From contig NZ_CP044218.1 of the NCBI RefSeq assembly GCF_008727715.1, positions 1,178,001-1,242,000 of the forward strand: a DNA stretch of 64,000 nt, read 5' to 3'. The position numbers and the translations under genes were made by a program. Positions 50,942-58,431 of the stretch are shown here, in pieces. The notes below the pieces were generated by a model. The model did not search any database and was not told the DNA's origin. It saw only the letters and a list, made by a program, of their open reading frames with translations. Numbering within the stretch: position 1 is the stretch's first letter; each line of letters starts with the position of its first letter. The stretch is from Mesorhizobium terrae. Its GTDB lineage: Bacteria > Pseudomonadota > Alphaproteobacteria > Rhizobiales > Rhizobiaceae.

Positions 50942-51853
50942 CTATCGATGATCGGCGACGCGCAGCGGCCGTTGTGTGGAGGCGGCCACGGTGTACTGCT
51001 TGCGCTGTTGGGTTTTCCAAGTGAGCTTCCAGCCGGGCAGCGTGGCCTCTTCGGCATCGCCCATCTTCGACTTGATCTCGGTGTCGATCTCTTCGACGCG
51101 CTCCTTGTCGGCCTTTTCGCGCACCTTGATATCGGCGCGTTCGGCGAGCAATGCGGGAAGGAAATTGTCGGTACTCAGATCGATGATCTTTGCCGGCACG
51201 CTCGCCGGATACATCGCGGCGATCACCTCGGCGTCGCACGCATAGTCGACGGCCGGCTGTCTGCCGGCGGCGACGTTGCTCCAGAACTGCTGGACAATCG
51301 TCCGAACCTTGTTTTCCGCGTCCGGATGCCGAGGAACCTCATCGACGACGAGTTGGGCGGTGTATGTGTCGATCACCAGCGCTGCGACCAGGTTGGTGCG
51401 CGAATTGAGCAGCACGCCTTCGGAGATCGTCTGGAGCGCATATTTCAGAGGCGCCTTGTCGTTCTCCCACTCGCGCTCATAGACCGGGCGAGCAATGACC
51501 TTGCACTGGATGTTGATGATGCCGGGCTCGGCAGGATCTTCTGCAACCGCATCAGGCGTTGCGCCCATACGAATTTCTGTATCGCGGAGGTAGACACCGG
51601 CCCGGCGAAGGTCCCATGTCGGGTAGGTTTCCCTCATGGCCTCGATGACAGCAGCTTCCAGCCACCGACCGCGCCGCATGGCATCGTTCTCGGCCTCACC
51701 GCCGATCATGCCGGTCTTCTCGGCATAGACACGCAGCGGCGACTTGAAGTGGTCGACGCCGGCAACGGCACCGATGTCTGAAGCCGTGAGGTCAAGCTGC
51801 CGAAGCGCCAACCACTCGTCACGAGACTTTGGGTAAAAAACCTCGACGCTCAT
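50942..51853 (-). CDS. YqaJ-type viral recombinase (lambda-exonuclease family)
   Basis: 303 residues of the PD-(D/E)xK exonuclease family. SRDEWLALRQLDLTASDIGA and FKSPLRVYAEKTG start the domain; the active site is the Glu in RRGRWLEAAVIEAM, Asp in GATPDAVAED and the Q-x-K of INIQCKVI. Degrades one DNA strand to produce ends for annealing. ATG 51853 overlaps the previous gene (ATGA). The Q in place of E before xK is a known family variant. Confidence 0.9.
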   Translation of the reverse strand: MSVEVFYPKSRDEWLALRQLDLTASDIGAVAGVDHFKSPLRVYAEKTGMIGGEAENDAMRRGRWLEAAVIEAMRETYPTWDLRRAGVYLRDTEIRMGATPDAVAEDPAEPGIINIQCKVIARPVYEREWENDKAPLKYALQTISEGVLLNSRTNLVAALVIDTYTAQLVVDEVPRHPDAENKVRTIVQQFWSNVAAGRQPAVDYACDAEVIAAMYPASVPAKIIDLSTDNFLPALLAERADIKVREKADKERVEEIDTEIKSKMGDAEEATLPGWKLTWKTQQRKQYTVAASTQRPLRVADHR

Positions 51854-52227
51854 GGCCGGTCCTCGCCGGTCCATGGTTCCAGCCGCCAGCTTTCCTGCCA
51901 GAACGCAACGATTTCGCCAGATTTGACGAAGTTGGCGACACGGACATCGAGACGAGAACCGAACGCACTTGCGTATATCGAGGCACCCTCTGTCGGTGCA
52001 AAGTGACGATGTGGCTCATCGGCCACTTCAAGGATGACGTGCGGAAGGCCTCCGTCCGAATATCCGAGACCAACGCGTGGGGTGACGATGTCACCGACCT
52101 TGAACGGGCACGGCGAGCGGTATCGTTCGCACGCCTCGATCAGCGTGGCGACCTGTGCCTCCGGGATGGGACGCTTGTCCTGGGATTGAGCGAGGAGTGA
52201 GGCAAGGGTGACTGGTTCTGATGGCAT
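51850..52227 (-). CDS. First gene of the leftward early operon, unknown function (125 aa)
   Basis: 125 residues from ATG 52227, which has GGAG 8 bases upstream. A central beta-rich unit (FKVGDIVTPRVGLGYSDGG ... HVILEVADEP) resembles a small barrel. It is the first gene after the PL-like promoter. A longer reading to 52320 would cover the promoter and operators and is rejected. Confidence 0.7.
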   Translation of the reverse strand: MPSEPVTLASLLAQSQDKRPIPEAQVATLIEACERYRSPCPFKVGDIVTPRVGLGYSDGGLPHVILEVADEPHRHFAPTEGASIYASAFGSRLDVRVANFVKSGEIVAFWQESWRLEPWTGEDRP

Positions 52228-52249
52228 CGATTTTTCTCCGATGCCATGA

Positions 52250-52302
52250 ACGTAAGTTGGAAAACTCCAACTCGTCAAGCGGAAAGTTGGAATTCTCCAA
52301 TT
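52250..52302 (-). promoter_or_regulatory. PL-like early promoter with two repressor operators
   Basis: Minus strand: TTGACG (-35, 52278-52273), 17-bp spacer, TTACGT (-10, 52255-52250). The spacer is occupied by the operator AGTTGGAAAACTCCAACT (52255-52272), arms AGTTGGA/TCCAACT. A second copy with one change, AGTTGGAATTCTCCAATT, lies at 52285-52302, 30 bp away (about three helical turns); a half-site follows at 52330. Same operator as at 53652. Confidence 0.8.
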
Positions 52303-52346
52303 CTCGATTTCGATGACCAAACGCCACCGAGTTGGAAATCTTCTGA

Positions 52347-52569
52347 TCTGGCGGTCGCGCGCACGATCAGCGCCAAGACTTGATTCGTGGGGCGCTCTAC
52401 GATGGATGAGGCGCCAAGCCTCATCCTGCCATGTAGTGATTCCGAGCGTTACCGTAGAGCTCTACGTTGAAGGTTAGAGATAATCTCCAACCGAGCGCGC
52501 ACGCCACGCGCCAGAGGCGCGCGCGTGGCTTCGCAGGACGGCATTCGTCAAGTCGCCGAAGGAAATATT
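52347..52569. other. Gene-free region with four palindromes
   Basis: Between the PL region and the secreted-protein gene. It holds a hairpin GGATGAGGC/GCCTCATCC (52404-52426), a perfect palindrome CGTAGAGCTCTACG (52453-52466), an imperfect one GGTT-GAGAT/ATCTC-AACC (52472-52492) and a hairpin GCCACGCGC/GCGCGTGGC (52503-52529). They may end the repressor transcript, encode a structured RNA or form part of an origin. No coding sequence seen. Confidence 0.5.
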
Positions 52570-52923
52570 TTAGTTCGCGATCTTGGCGCCCAGGGCGGCG
52601 CATAGGGAAAGAAGATTCGATCCCTCTGGCTGCGAACTAGCCAGCTTGGTCAGGTAGAACTGGCTGTTGTCGTAGAGCTTGCCGGAGAACGGCATCGGAC
52701 CGATGTAGCCGCCAAAGCCATTCTTCGCGTTGACCGTCCCGCACACGACGATTTCTCCCGTCTGCTGACGGGATGATGCCAAGGCCGAAAATTTTGCACT
52801 GTCCGGATCCTTGAGGCCGCCGACGATCGTCGCCTTTACCGCCTCCTGGTCGGCCTGTGTCAGCGGCTGTGCATTGGCCGCAGTGGCGAGAAGCACAAAG
52901 AAAGCGCTCATCAATCGGGGCAT
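52570..52923 (-). CDS. Secreted lysogeny-associated protein
   Basis: 117 residues with a clear signal peptide (MPRLMSAFFVLLATAANA, cut before QP). The mature part (DPDSAKFSALASSRQQTGEI, then GTVNAKNGFGGYIGPMPFSG) resembles small periplasmic proteins with a 'KNxFGGYxGxxPF' pattern found in many proteobacteria. ATG 52923 shares a base with the repressor stop (TGATG), so it should be expressed in the lysogen. Possible lysogenic-conversion factor acting in the periplasm. Confidence 0.75.
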   Translation of the reverse strand: MPRLMSAFFVLLATAANAQPLTQADQEAVKATIVGGLKDPDSAKFSALASSRQQTGEIVVCGTVNAKNGFGGYIGPMPFSGKLYDNSQFYLTKLASSQPEGSNLLSLCAALGAKIAN

Positions 52924-53594
52924 CAGCCGGCCCTCTGCAGGGACAACCGACCCTGAATGCCACCTTGCTGGCCGATTCGCTTCACAGCAGCCGGCGGCAG
53001 TGTCGCAAAAATCTCGCCAATCCAATCCAGCTTGACAGGACCGATGGGCTCGATGTCGTTCCACGAGCGAAGGAAGATACCGCCCACACCACGCTCGATC
53101 GTCTTAATGTAGCGTCTCCCCGCAGTCGTCCGGACAGCAGCCTCAAGCCCGAAGAAACTTTCAATCGGCTTCCGCTGTTCACGATAGACGATGATGATGT
53201 GGTCGGGCCGATAAACCGGCAGCATAGAATTCCCCGTGACCTTGAACGCGATCATTTCGTCGGGAACCGGAAAGGGAAGATCGACGTGATCCAAGCCTTC
53301 GGGCGGAACCTGCTCGAATTCAGGCTCAACCTCCGCTCCGGCACCAAGATAACCCATGATAGGCACTGTCCTGGGGATAGCCGGAGTCGCGATCAAAGCG
53401 GCAAAGTCTTTCGGGTCGAGTTGAAGCGCTCGCGCAACCTGTTCCGTCTTGTCGGTGCGGAACGACAGCTTCTTGCCGATTAGGATGTCGTTGAGAAAAC
53501 TGCGCTCCAGCCCAGCGCTTTTCGCAGCTTCGAACGGATTCGTTTCGAGATCTTCCAGGCGGCTTCTGACGATTTTCTGCAGCGGGTTATCCAT
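52923..53594 (-). CDS. Phage repressor, CI/LexA type with S24 peptidase domain
   Basis: 223 residues: N-terminal HTH (RLEDLETNPFEAAKSAGLER, then LNDILIGKKLSFRTDK) and C-terminal self-cleaving S24 domain (catalytic Ser in VTGNSMLPVYRPDHIII, Lys in RRYIKTIERG; cleavage region near IMGYLGAGAE). Maintains lysogeny and is expected to be inactivated by RecA during DNA damage. ATG 53594 (MDNPLQK) is preferred; the longer reading to 53705 would cross the operators. Confidence 0.93.
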   Translation of the reverse strand: MDNPLQKIVRSRLEDLETNPFEAAKSAGLERSFLNDILIGKKLSFRTDKTEQVARALQLDPKDFAALIATPAIPRTVPIMGYLGAGAEVEPEFEQVPPEGLDHVDLPFPVPDEMIAFKVTGNSMLPVYRPDHIIIVYREQRKPIESFFGLEAAVRTTAGRRYIKTIERGVGGIFLRSWNDIEPIGPVKLDWIGEIFATLPPAAVKRIGQQGGIQGRLSLQRAG

Positions 53595-53673
53595 GTTGGA
53601 ATATTCCCACGACCGGCAATTCGACGCGCGTTGGATTTTTCCACTTGACGTAGTTGGAAAACTCCAACTATCG
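53594..53673 (+). promoter_or_regulatory. PR-like early promoter and three-site operator
   Basis: Plus strand TTGACG (-35, 53645-53650) and CTATCG (-10, 53668-53673) with a 17-bp spacer filled by AGTTGGAAAACTCCAACT (53652-53669), identical to the PL operator. Two weaker copies lie at 53629-53646 (CGTTGGA-TTTT-TCCACTT) and 53594-53611 (TGTTGGA-ATAT-TCCCACG), the last touching the repressor start codon. The layout matches a lambda OR with three graded sites. Confidence 0.8.
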
Positions 53674-53681
53674 TTAGGCGC

Positions 53682-53960
53682 ATGGAAGCCGAACTGATCC
53701 GACATCTCGAACTTCTCCTCGCCGCTTACCGCGAAAAGGTGGATCGCGCCGAAAGCACGATCGGCCGCTTCTGCGCCGGCGACGGCGACTTCTTTGATCG
53801 GTTGCGGTCGGGAAAGGGATTCAACGTGCGAACATACGACCGCGTCGCCCGCTGGTTTCTCTCGAATTGGCCGACAAACGCATCATGGCCGGACGATGTC
53901 CCTCGTCCGACCGATGATGCGTCTGTCGATGAAGCAGCTGTCCAAGAGGCTGCAGAATGA
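53682..53960 (+). CDS. Cro-position phage regulator
   Basis: 92 residues. A helical DNA-binding-like unit (AYREKVDRAESTIGRFCAGD, then GFNVRTYDRVARWFLSNW) is followed by an acidic tail. It is the first gene of the rightward operon, the place of Cro. With the -10 ending at 53673, transcription should begin within about a base or two of the ATG at 53682, so the message is probably leaderless. HTH assignment is by pattern and position. Confidence 0.7.
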   Translation: MEAELIRHLELLLAAYREKVDRAESTIGRFCAGDGDFFDRLRSGKGFNVRTYDRVARWFLSNWPTNASWPDDVPRPTDDASVDEAAVQEAAE

Positions 53961-54203
53961 TAACCGCGCGCGCTTGCAGAGCAGCCCGCGACAACCGGGG
54001 CCTTCCGACCCCGATCATGGTGGGCCCGTCGGCATCCGGTCTCGCGTTGGCCGGCGTGGCTCACCATCGTTTTTCACCTGACCGTTCATTGGTCGCCTCC
54101 AGTTCCGTCGATGGAATGGAGAATAGCGATGAACGATTCCAGATACTTGGATACGCGCTCCAGGAGCGTGGATTCCTGCTCCACGCAGGAAATGGAGGGT
54201 CGT
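53961..54203. other. Intergenic segment with a possible 32-codon reading frame
   Basis: 243 bases. The only tempting frame is 54116-54214 (MENSDERFQILGYALQERGF, ending GNGGSYVH), which overlaps the next gene start and lacks a good RBS. Another reading starting at 53957 has poor composition until that point. Left unassigned. Confidence 0.4.
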
Positions 54204-54656
54204 ATGTCCACTAGCGTTGCGACCGCCGAAGAACTCACCCGGGGGTTGGGCGAGATGCTCGCCCCTCAGATGCCCACGAAATCGCAGATCGAAAAAGTCT
54301 ATCGCGAATTGTCCAAGCTGCTGCCGGAAGTCAGCCGCCGGCGCGTTCGCGCGTTCTTCTTCGGCGAGGTCGCCAGGGTGGATTACGAAGAAATGCGGGC
54401 GCTCGAAGAACTGCGTGCGCTCGAGGAGGCTCGCCGTGAACAACGAGAATTCGATGCCGCCACCAACCGGCTGGCGATTGCTCTTGCCAGCGAAGGTGCG
54501 TCGTTCACTCGCGCGCAGCTGGCTGCGCTGGAGAGGATCAAAGGCAAAACGGCTGCAGGTGCAGGCGGCAAACCTTTCGTTTCGAGCCCTGCTGGTTCGC
54601 GACCGGGCATCGCGCATCGCTATGTGGCTGCATCCGGAGCAAGGAAGGCCGCCTGA
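54204..54656 (+). CDS. Phage protein of unknown function (150 aa)
   Basis: 150 residues, largely helical (QIEKVYRELSKLLPEVSRRR, LEELRALEEARREQREFDAA), ending in a basic Gly/Ala tail. ATG 54204 has GGAGG 5-6 bases before it; an in-frame ATG at 54129 also has a good site (GGAG), so a 25-residue longer form is possible. Shares its last base with the next start. Confidence 0.65.
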   Translation: MSTSVATAEELTRGLGEMLAPQMPTKSQIEKVYRELSKLLPEVSRRRVRAFFFGEVARVDYEEMRALEELRALEEARREQREFDAATNRLAIALASEGASFTRAQLAALERIKGKTAAGAGGKPFVSSPAGSRPGIAHRYVAASGARKAA

Positions 54657-55537
54657 TGCCGCGCACAGCGAAAACATGGGCACGGCTGAGTTTGAACGAC
54701 CAATTGGCAATGGTTCGTAGCCTAGTCGCTGAAGGCTTGGCGGTGAGCACGATGGCTTACCGGCTGTCGGCGCCACCGAAGAAGGTCGCCATGCTCGCGG
54801 CGCAAGTTCGGCGCGAGATCGAGCAGGAAGAGCGGGCATCGTATGAGCCGGCAGAGCCAGGGCAGGCCGGCGATATTGCGTCGAATGATCCCTGGAAAGC
54901 CTATTCCGGAACGCTCAACTGGAAGCTCATCGATCCATCCCAGCGCGATCTACTCTTGCGAGACGGTATTGCAGCTGGCTTGTCGGCGCAAAAGATAGCT
55001 GATCGCTTCCAGAATGCCTCTCGGTCTGCCGTCATCGGACGCGCCCATCGGCTCAAGCTGAAATTCAAGAGCGCTGCATTCTCGCGACCAAAGCATCCCA
55101 AGGAGGTAAGAGCACCGTCCTCGAAGCCTGCCGAAAGCGCGCCGCGCAAGGCGCCAGGTCGCAAGATGAGATTGGTCGGCGGCGTTCCGCAAGTGGTGAT
55201 CGGCGCCGGCCCGAAAGCAGCCAGCCAGTATGATTTCAAGGCACGTGCTGAGCAGCGCGCCGCCTCCGTTGGTCTGGCGGCGCATCTCGTATCCGGTGAA
55301 GCCAAACGGCCTGTCGATGACACAAGCGCGCCGGTCTCGCTTCGCCTTCAGCTCGTCGGTCTGACCGAGCGCACATGCAAGTGGCCACATGGTGATCCCA
55401 TGTCTCCCGACTTCAATTTTTGCGGCAACGACACCTTCTTCGAAGGTCCGTATTGCCCCTACCACGCCCGCCTCGCTTTCACCCCCAAATCGGAACGCCA
55501 GATAGCCGCCATTCGGTCGGCGGAAAGGATTCGCTGA
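54656..55537 (+). CDS. GcrA-like cell-cycle regulator with an extra N-terminal helix-turn-helix
   Basis: 293 residues. GcrA is an alphaproteobacterial sigma70-associated factor recruited to CcrM-methylated GANTC promoters. The GcrA DNA-binding unit is at about 95-130 (LLRDGIAAGLSAQKIADRFQ, SRSAVIGRAHRLKL) and the sigma-binding end at 235-275 (RTCKWPHGDPMSPDFNFCGN, GPYCPYHARLAF). Ahead of it, residues 8-55 (LNDQLAMVRSLVAEGLAVST, MAYRLS) form a second, similar unit absent from host GcrA. Expected to redirect host transcription or read methylation state. Confidence 0.85.
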   Translation: MPRTAKTWARLSLNDQLAMVRSLVAEGLAVSTMAYRLSAPPKKVAMLAAQVRREIEQEERASYEPAEPGQAGDIASNDPWKAYSGTLNWKLIDPSQRDLLLRDGIAAGLSAQKIADRFQNASRSAVIGRAHRLKLKFKSAAFSRPKHPKEVRAPSSKPAESAPRKAPGRKMRLVGGVPQVVIGAGPKAASQYDFKARAEQRAASVGLAAHLVSGEAKRPVDDTSAPVSLRLQLVGLTERTCKWPHGDPMSPDFNFCGNDTFFEGPYCPYHARLAFTPKSERQIAAIRSAERIR

Positions 55538-55980
55538 TGACCCGCATTCTGGAAGGAAAGAACCGCGCCTCTCCGAGCGAGGCGGCCAGCTTCATCGACA
55601 AGGTCGAGGAGCTGATGAAGGAAAAGACCAGCGAGCAAGGCACCTTCATGGCGAAGTGCAAAGCTATCAATGAGAGGATCAAGGAGGTTCTCGACGACGC
55701 GAAATCTCAAGGCGTCGCCAAGAAGCTCGTGAAGTCGATCGTCTCCGCCCGCGAGCACGAGGCGAAGGCCAAGGCCCTCCGCGACGATCTGGAGGACGAG
55801 GACCAAAAGTTCTTCGTCGATATCAGGAAGGTGCTTGGCGATCTTGCCGACACTCCGTTGGGTGCGGCTGCGATGGATCGCCAGGAGCAAGGGGCCAGGG
55901 AAAAAGATCCCGTCGCCGCCGCGGCCGAGAAGGCATGGGGCGAACCTGATCCGATCAAGGAGCCGGCTACCTCACATTGA
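55537..55980 (+). CDS. GapR/DUF2312-like nucleoid protein
   Basis: 147 residues. The central part (ASFIDKVEELMKEK ... AINERIKEVLDDAKSQGVAK, KLVKSIVSAREHE) follows the GapR pattern (IDRVERLEVEK ... IKEVYAEAKGNGFD, VKVLKKVV). GapR binds overtwisted DNA ahead of replication forks. The phage protein is about 60 residues longer and acidic at the C-terminus. ATG 55537 shares a base with the gcrA-like stop. Similarity is clear in pattern but not strong enough to be certain. Confidence 0.55.
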   Translation: MTRILEGKNRASPSEAASFIDKVEELMKEKTSEQGTFMAKCKAINERIKEVLDDAKSQGVAKKLVKSIVSAREHEAKAKALRDDLEDEDQKFFVDIRKVLGDLADTPLGAAAMDRQEQGAREKDPVAAAAEKAWGEPDPIKEPATSH

Positions 55981-56122
55981 ATTTGAGGCAGCGAGAAGAC
56001 GTCGCGTTCTCAGCGTGAGGTCCGGCCAGGGAACACGAGCCTGGGGATCGAGCAACAGCGCAACACCTACGGCGTGACCAGCCCGGGAGAGAAGCGGGCA
56101 CGTTAATTCGAGGGCCAGCACC

Positions 56123-56728
56123 ATGATCATCAGCGGCTTGGACATCGCCCGCTTCACCGGCATTTCGCTGATCAATCCCGCGGCCGACCCGAGCACGTGG
56201 CGCACGTTCTGCCTTGTGCTCGAGAAGGAAACGACGTGGGTCAAAACGGCCAAATTCTCCCCTGCCCTGCGGGAGTTCTACCAAGATGAGGATCATCGCG
56301 CCGATTTCGTCGTGATCGAGACCCCGCTGGGGATCGTGATGGACTACGGCGCCGGCGCCGCCAATCCCGGCGACAAGAGAAGCATCAACGCCGCCACGGT
56401 CGCTTCCCTCAACTCGCTGGCCGGCGCGGCGATCGGTGTGCTCGACGGTCTCGGCATCCCCTATGGCATGCTCCAACCGAGGAGCTGGCATACCTCATAT
56501 TTCGGTTCGGGCTTCAAGCCGAAGGACGGGGACTGGAAAGCCGCATCCGTCGCGCATGCTCGCTTACAGAATGTTCCTCTGCCGGTCGGCAATCGGCAGG
56601 CACAGGAAGACTGCGCCGATGCGGTCGGTGCGGCCTGTTCGTGGACGTCGAAGGCCATCTTCGTGCCGGAGCATCATCAGCGCGCCTACATGGACTTGCG
56701 AATGAGCTACGGGAGAGTCGCAGCATGA
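56123..56728 (+). CDS. RuvC-like Holliday-junction resolvase family protein
   Basis: 201 residues with an RNase H/RuvC-like order of acidic motifs: MIISGLDIARFTGISLI (Asp7), DFVVIETPLGIV (Glu) and QAQEDCADAVGAAC (Asp pair). Phage resolvases of this kind process replication or packaging intermediates. It starts 142 bases after the GapR-like gene; that gap holds no gene. Confidence 0.72.
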   Translation: MIISGLDIARFTGISLINPAADPSTWRTFCLVLEKETTWVKTAKFSPALREFYQDEDHRADFVVIETPLGIVMDYGAGAANPGDKRSINAATVASLNSLAGAAIGVLDGLGIPYGMLQPRSWHTSYFGSGFKPKDGDWKAASVAHARLQNVPLPVGNRQAQEDCADAVGAACSWTSKAIFVPEHHQRAYMDLRMSYGRVAA

Positions 56729-57039
56729 AGCGCGCACTCGACATCTTCCTCGTCCTCTTGGCCGTCACCATCATCGGCGCATTCGTCTGCTGCCGTGCCA
56801 GGGCAGAACAGTGCACCTCCTGGACCGCGCTCAAGCAGGTCCTCGCCGAGCAATGGGGCGAAGTGCCCATCGGCGGCGGCCTCGTCAGCCGCGACGTTAT
56901 CGTCCAGGTGCTCGCCTCTCCGGATGGGGCGTCGTTCACCGTGGTGGAGATCAACAAAGCGGGGATCGCCTGTTCCATTGCCGCCGGTTTCGGCTGGGAG
57001 CCGGGCAAGAACCCACCAAAGCCAGGACGGCCATCCTGA
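56725..57039 (+). CDS. Small exported or membrane phage protein
   Basis: 104 residues with an N-terminal hydrophobic helix (RALDIFLVLLAVTIIGAFVC) ending in CCRARAEQC, a possible signal or lipobox-like region. The rest is a small alpha/beta domain (VIVQVLASPDGASFTVVEIN). ATG 56725 overlaps the RuvC-like stop (ATGA). Confidence 0.65.
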   Translation: MKRALDIFLVLLAVTIIGAFVCCRARAEQCTSWTALKQVLAEQWGEVPIGGGLVSRDVIVQVLASPDGASFTVVEINKAGIACSIAAGFGWEPGKNPPKPGRPS

Positions 57040-57764
57040 TGCACGTTATCGTTTCCTCGCCAGTTTCACAGATCGCGACGAGCATTGCTGTTTCCTGCTC
57101 CATGGTCGATTTGCCGTGTGAGCTGGAGCCGTCCGTCCAAGAGTTCGGGTCCAAGCTCTTCCGCAATCCTGACGCTATCGGCGTCTTCTGGTCTCCAGGT
57201 CCGGCGAGTGCAGCCGAGCATTGCCGCCGCTTTCGGCTGGCAGACATTCGCAACCTACTTTTTGCGCTTGTTGAAGAAGGCGCGGGGTTTGAATTGGATG
57301 GCGACGGACGTGTGCTCGTCCTCGGCGCGGGCGCCGATGAAGTCCAGCGTTGGCCAATCGCGGCGGGTGAATTTGTAGCGCGGCTCCACGCTTTGCAACG
57401 GCGAGTGCGGCGCTCGGAATCGCCGTTTCTCCACTTCGGAGGGTGCCGGTACAACCGCATAGCTGCGCAGGTTCTCGGCCCGAGTGGCCAGATCAGCTTG
57501 ACCGGCCAGGAGCAGGTTCTTTTCGAGACGCTGACGGCCAGGCCCAACATCGTATTCACCAAGGCGATGTGCCTTTTGGCGATGCACAACGGGCTCAATG
57601 ATGCCCTGGAGAAGATCGTCGACGTCTACATCCACAAGCTCCGTCGAAAGCTCGCGGCCATTTGCCCGCAGATGCAGTTCATCGAGACTGTATGGGGCCA
57701 AGGATACCGGTTCGTTCCAGACGGCATCCCTCTCCTGATTGCTGTTGAGGGAGGCGCCCAATGA
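57039..57764 (+). CDS. CtrA-like response regulator with a degenerate receiver domain
   Basis: 241 residues, about the length of CtrA (231-240). The C-terminal OmpR/PhoB winged helix is very close to CtrA: LTGQEQVLFETL, KIVDVYIHKLRRKLA and FIETVWGQGYRF against CtrA LTGKEYQMLELL, KIIDVFICKLRKKL and YIETVWGRGY. The linker GADEVQRWPIAAGEFVARLH aligns with CtrA [20 protein letters not shown]. The receiver lacks the DLNLPD phosphorylation site and the switch Lys. It may act without phosphorylation, or compete with host CtrA. ATG shares a base with the previous stop. Confidence 0.8.
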   Translation: MHVIVSSPVSQIATSIAVSCSMVDLPCELEPSVQEFGSKLFRNPDAIGVFWSPGPASAAEHCRRFRLADIRNLLFALVEEGAGFELDGDGRVLVLGAGADEVQRWPIAAGEFVARLHALQRRVRRSESPFLHFGGCRYNRIAAQVLGPSGQISLTGQEQVLFETLTARPNIVFTKAMCLLAMHNGLNDALEKIVDVYIHKLRRKLAAICPQMQFIETVWGQGYRFVPDGIPLLIAVEGGAQ

Positions 57765-58240
57765 GCGACCTCCGCGAACTGCGTGACATCCTGGCCGAAT
57801 GCATGGTGTGCGAGCGCCTGGGCCAGAGCGCGATGCCATGGGCGCAACGCGCCGAGTTTCACGACGAGGCCTGCGAGCAGGATCGAATGCGCGCCGATCG
57901 GATGATGCGGCTTCTGGCGGAGCACGGTATCGCACTGGCCCGCGCCAGTGACCCGGAACCGAAGTTGCCACCGCCTACCGGCGACGTGATCTATCGCTAT
58001 TGGCTGGTTGGCAAGGCGGCTGCACGATTGATCCGTCGTCATGAAAAGCGCTGGCAGATTGTCCTGCTCGCTGACGGCGCCGAGACTATCGAGCAGGAAT
58101 TCACGCTCGACGAGGTGATGCTCAAGGTCGGCCTCGTGCTTACCGATGCCCCCGAAGCGCTGGCAGTCAAGGGCCTTGGCAAACAACTGGCGGCCGTTGC
58201 CGAGATCTTCCGCATGGGCGCGGAGGGTATGACCACGTGA
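57761..58240 (+). CDS. Phage protein of unknown function (159 aa)
   Basis: 159 residues, helical N-terminus (LRELRDILAECMVCERLGQS) and a mixed C-terminal part (KRWQIVLLADGAETIEQEF). Overlaps the CtrA-like gene (ATGA) and the next gene (GTGA). No domain recognised. Confidence 0.65.
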   Translation: MSDLRELRDILAECMVCERLGQSAMPWAQRAEFHDEACEQDRMRADRMMRLLAEHGIALARASDPEPKLPPPTGDVIYRYWLVGKAAARLIRRHEKRWQIVLLADGAETIEQEFTLDEVMLKVGLVLTDAPEALAVKGLGKQLAAVAEIFRMGAEGMTT

Positions 58241-58431
58241 CCGGCCCCTATGCACAGATCGGGCAAGCTTTGGATGTTTTGAACGAAGTCGTGGCTGACT
58301 GGTCCGTCGACCTGCTGCGGCGACAATCCGAGCTCCTGTCCCATGGCTATGACCATGCCGCGCAGCGTGACATCGAGGGTGCGCGCGACTGGCACGACCT
58401 CGCGAGACCAACGAGGTTCCCCAATGAATGA
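58237..58431 (+). CDS. Small phage protein (64 aa)
   Basis: 64 residues (YAQIGQALDVLNEVVADWSV ... GYDHAAQRDIEGARDWHDLA) from GTG 58237, inside the overlap with the previous stop. Function unknown; supported mainly by its overlaps. Confidence 0.5.
   Translation: MTGPYAQIGQALDVLNEVVADWSVDLLRRQSELLSHGYDHAAQRDIEGARDWHDLARPTRFPNE

Noticed and set aside
49496..51781. 761-codon plus-strand reading frame
   Set aside because: It lies opposite the exonuclease and annealing-protein genes, has shadow-like composition and crosses their conserved motifs.
53957..54214. 85-codon frame after the Cro-position gene
   Set aside because: The start overlaps by ATGA, but the first 50 residues look non-coding; only the last 32 codons are protein-like and have no good RBS.
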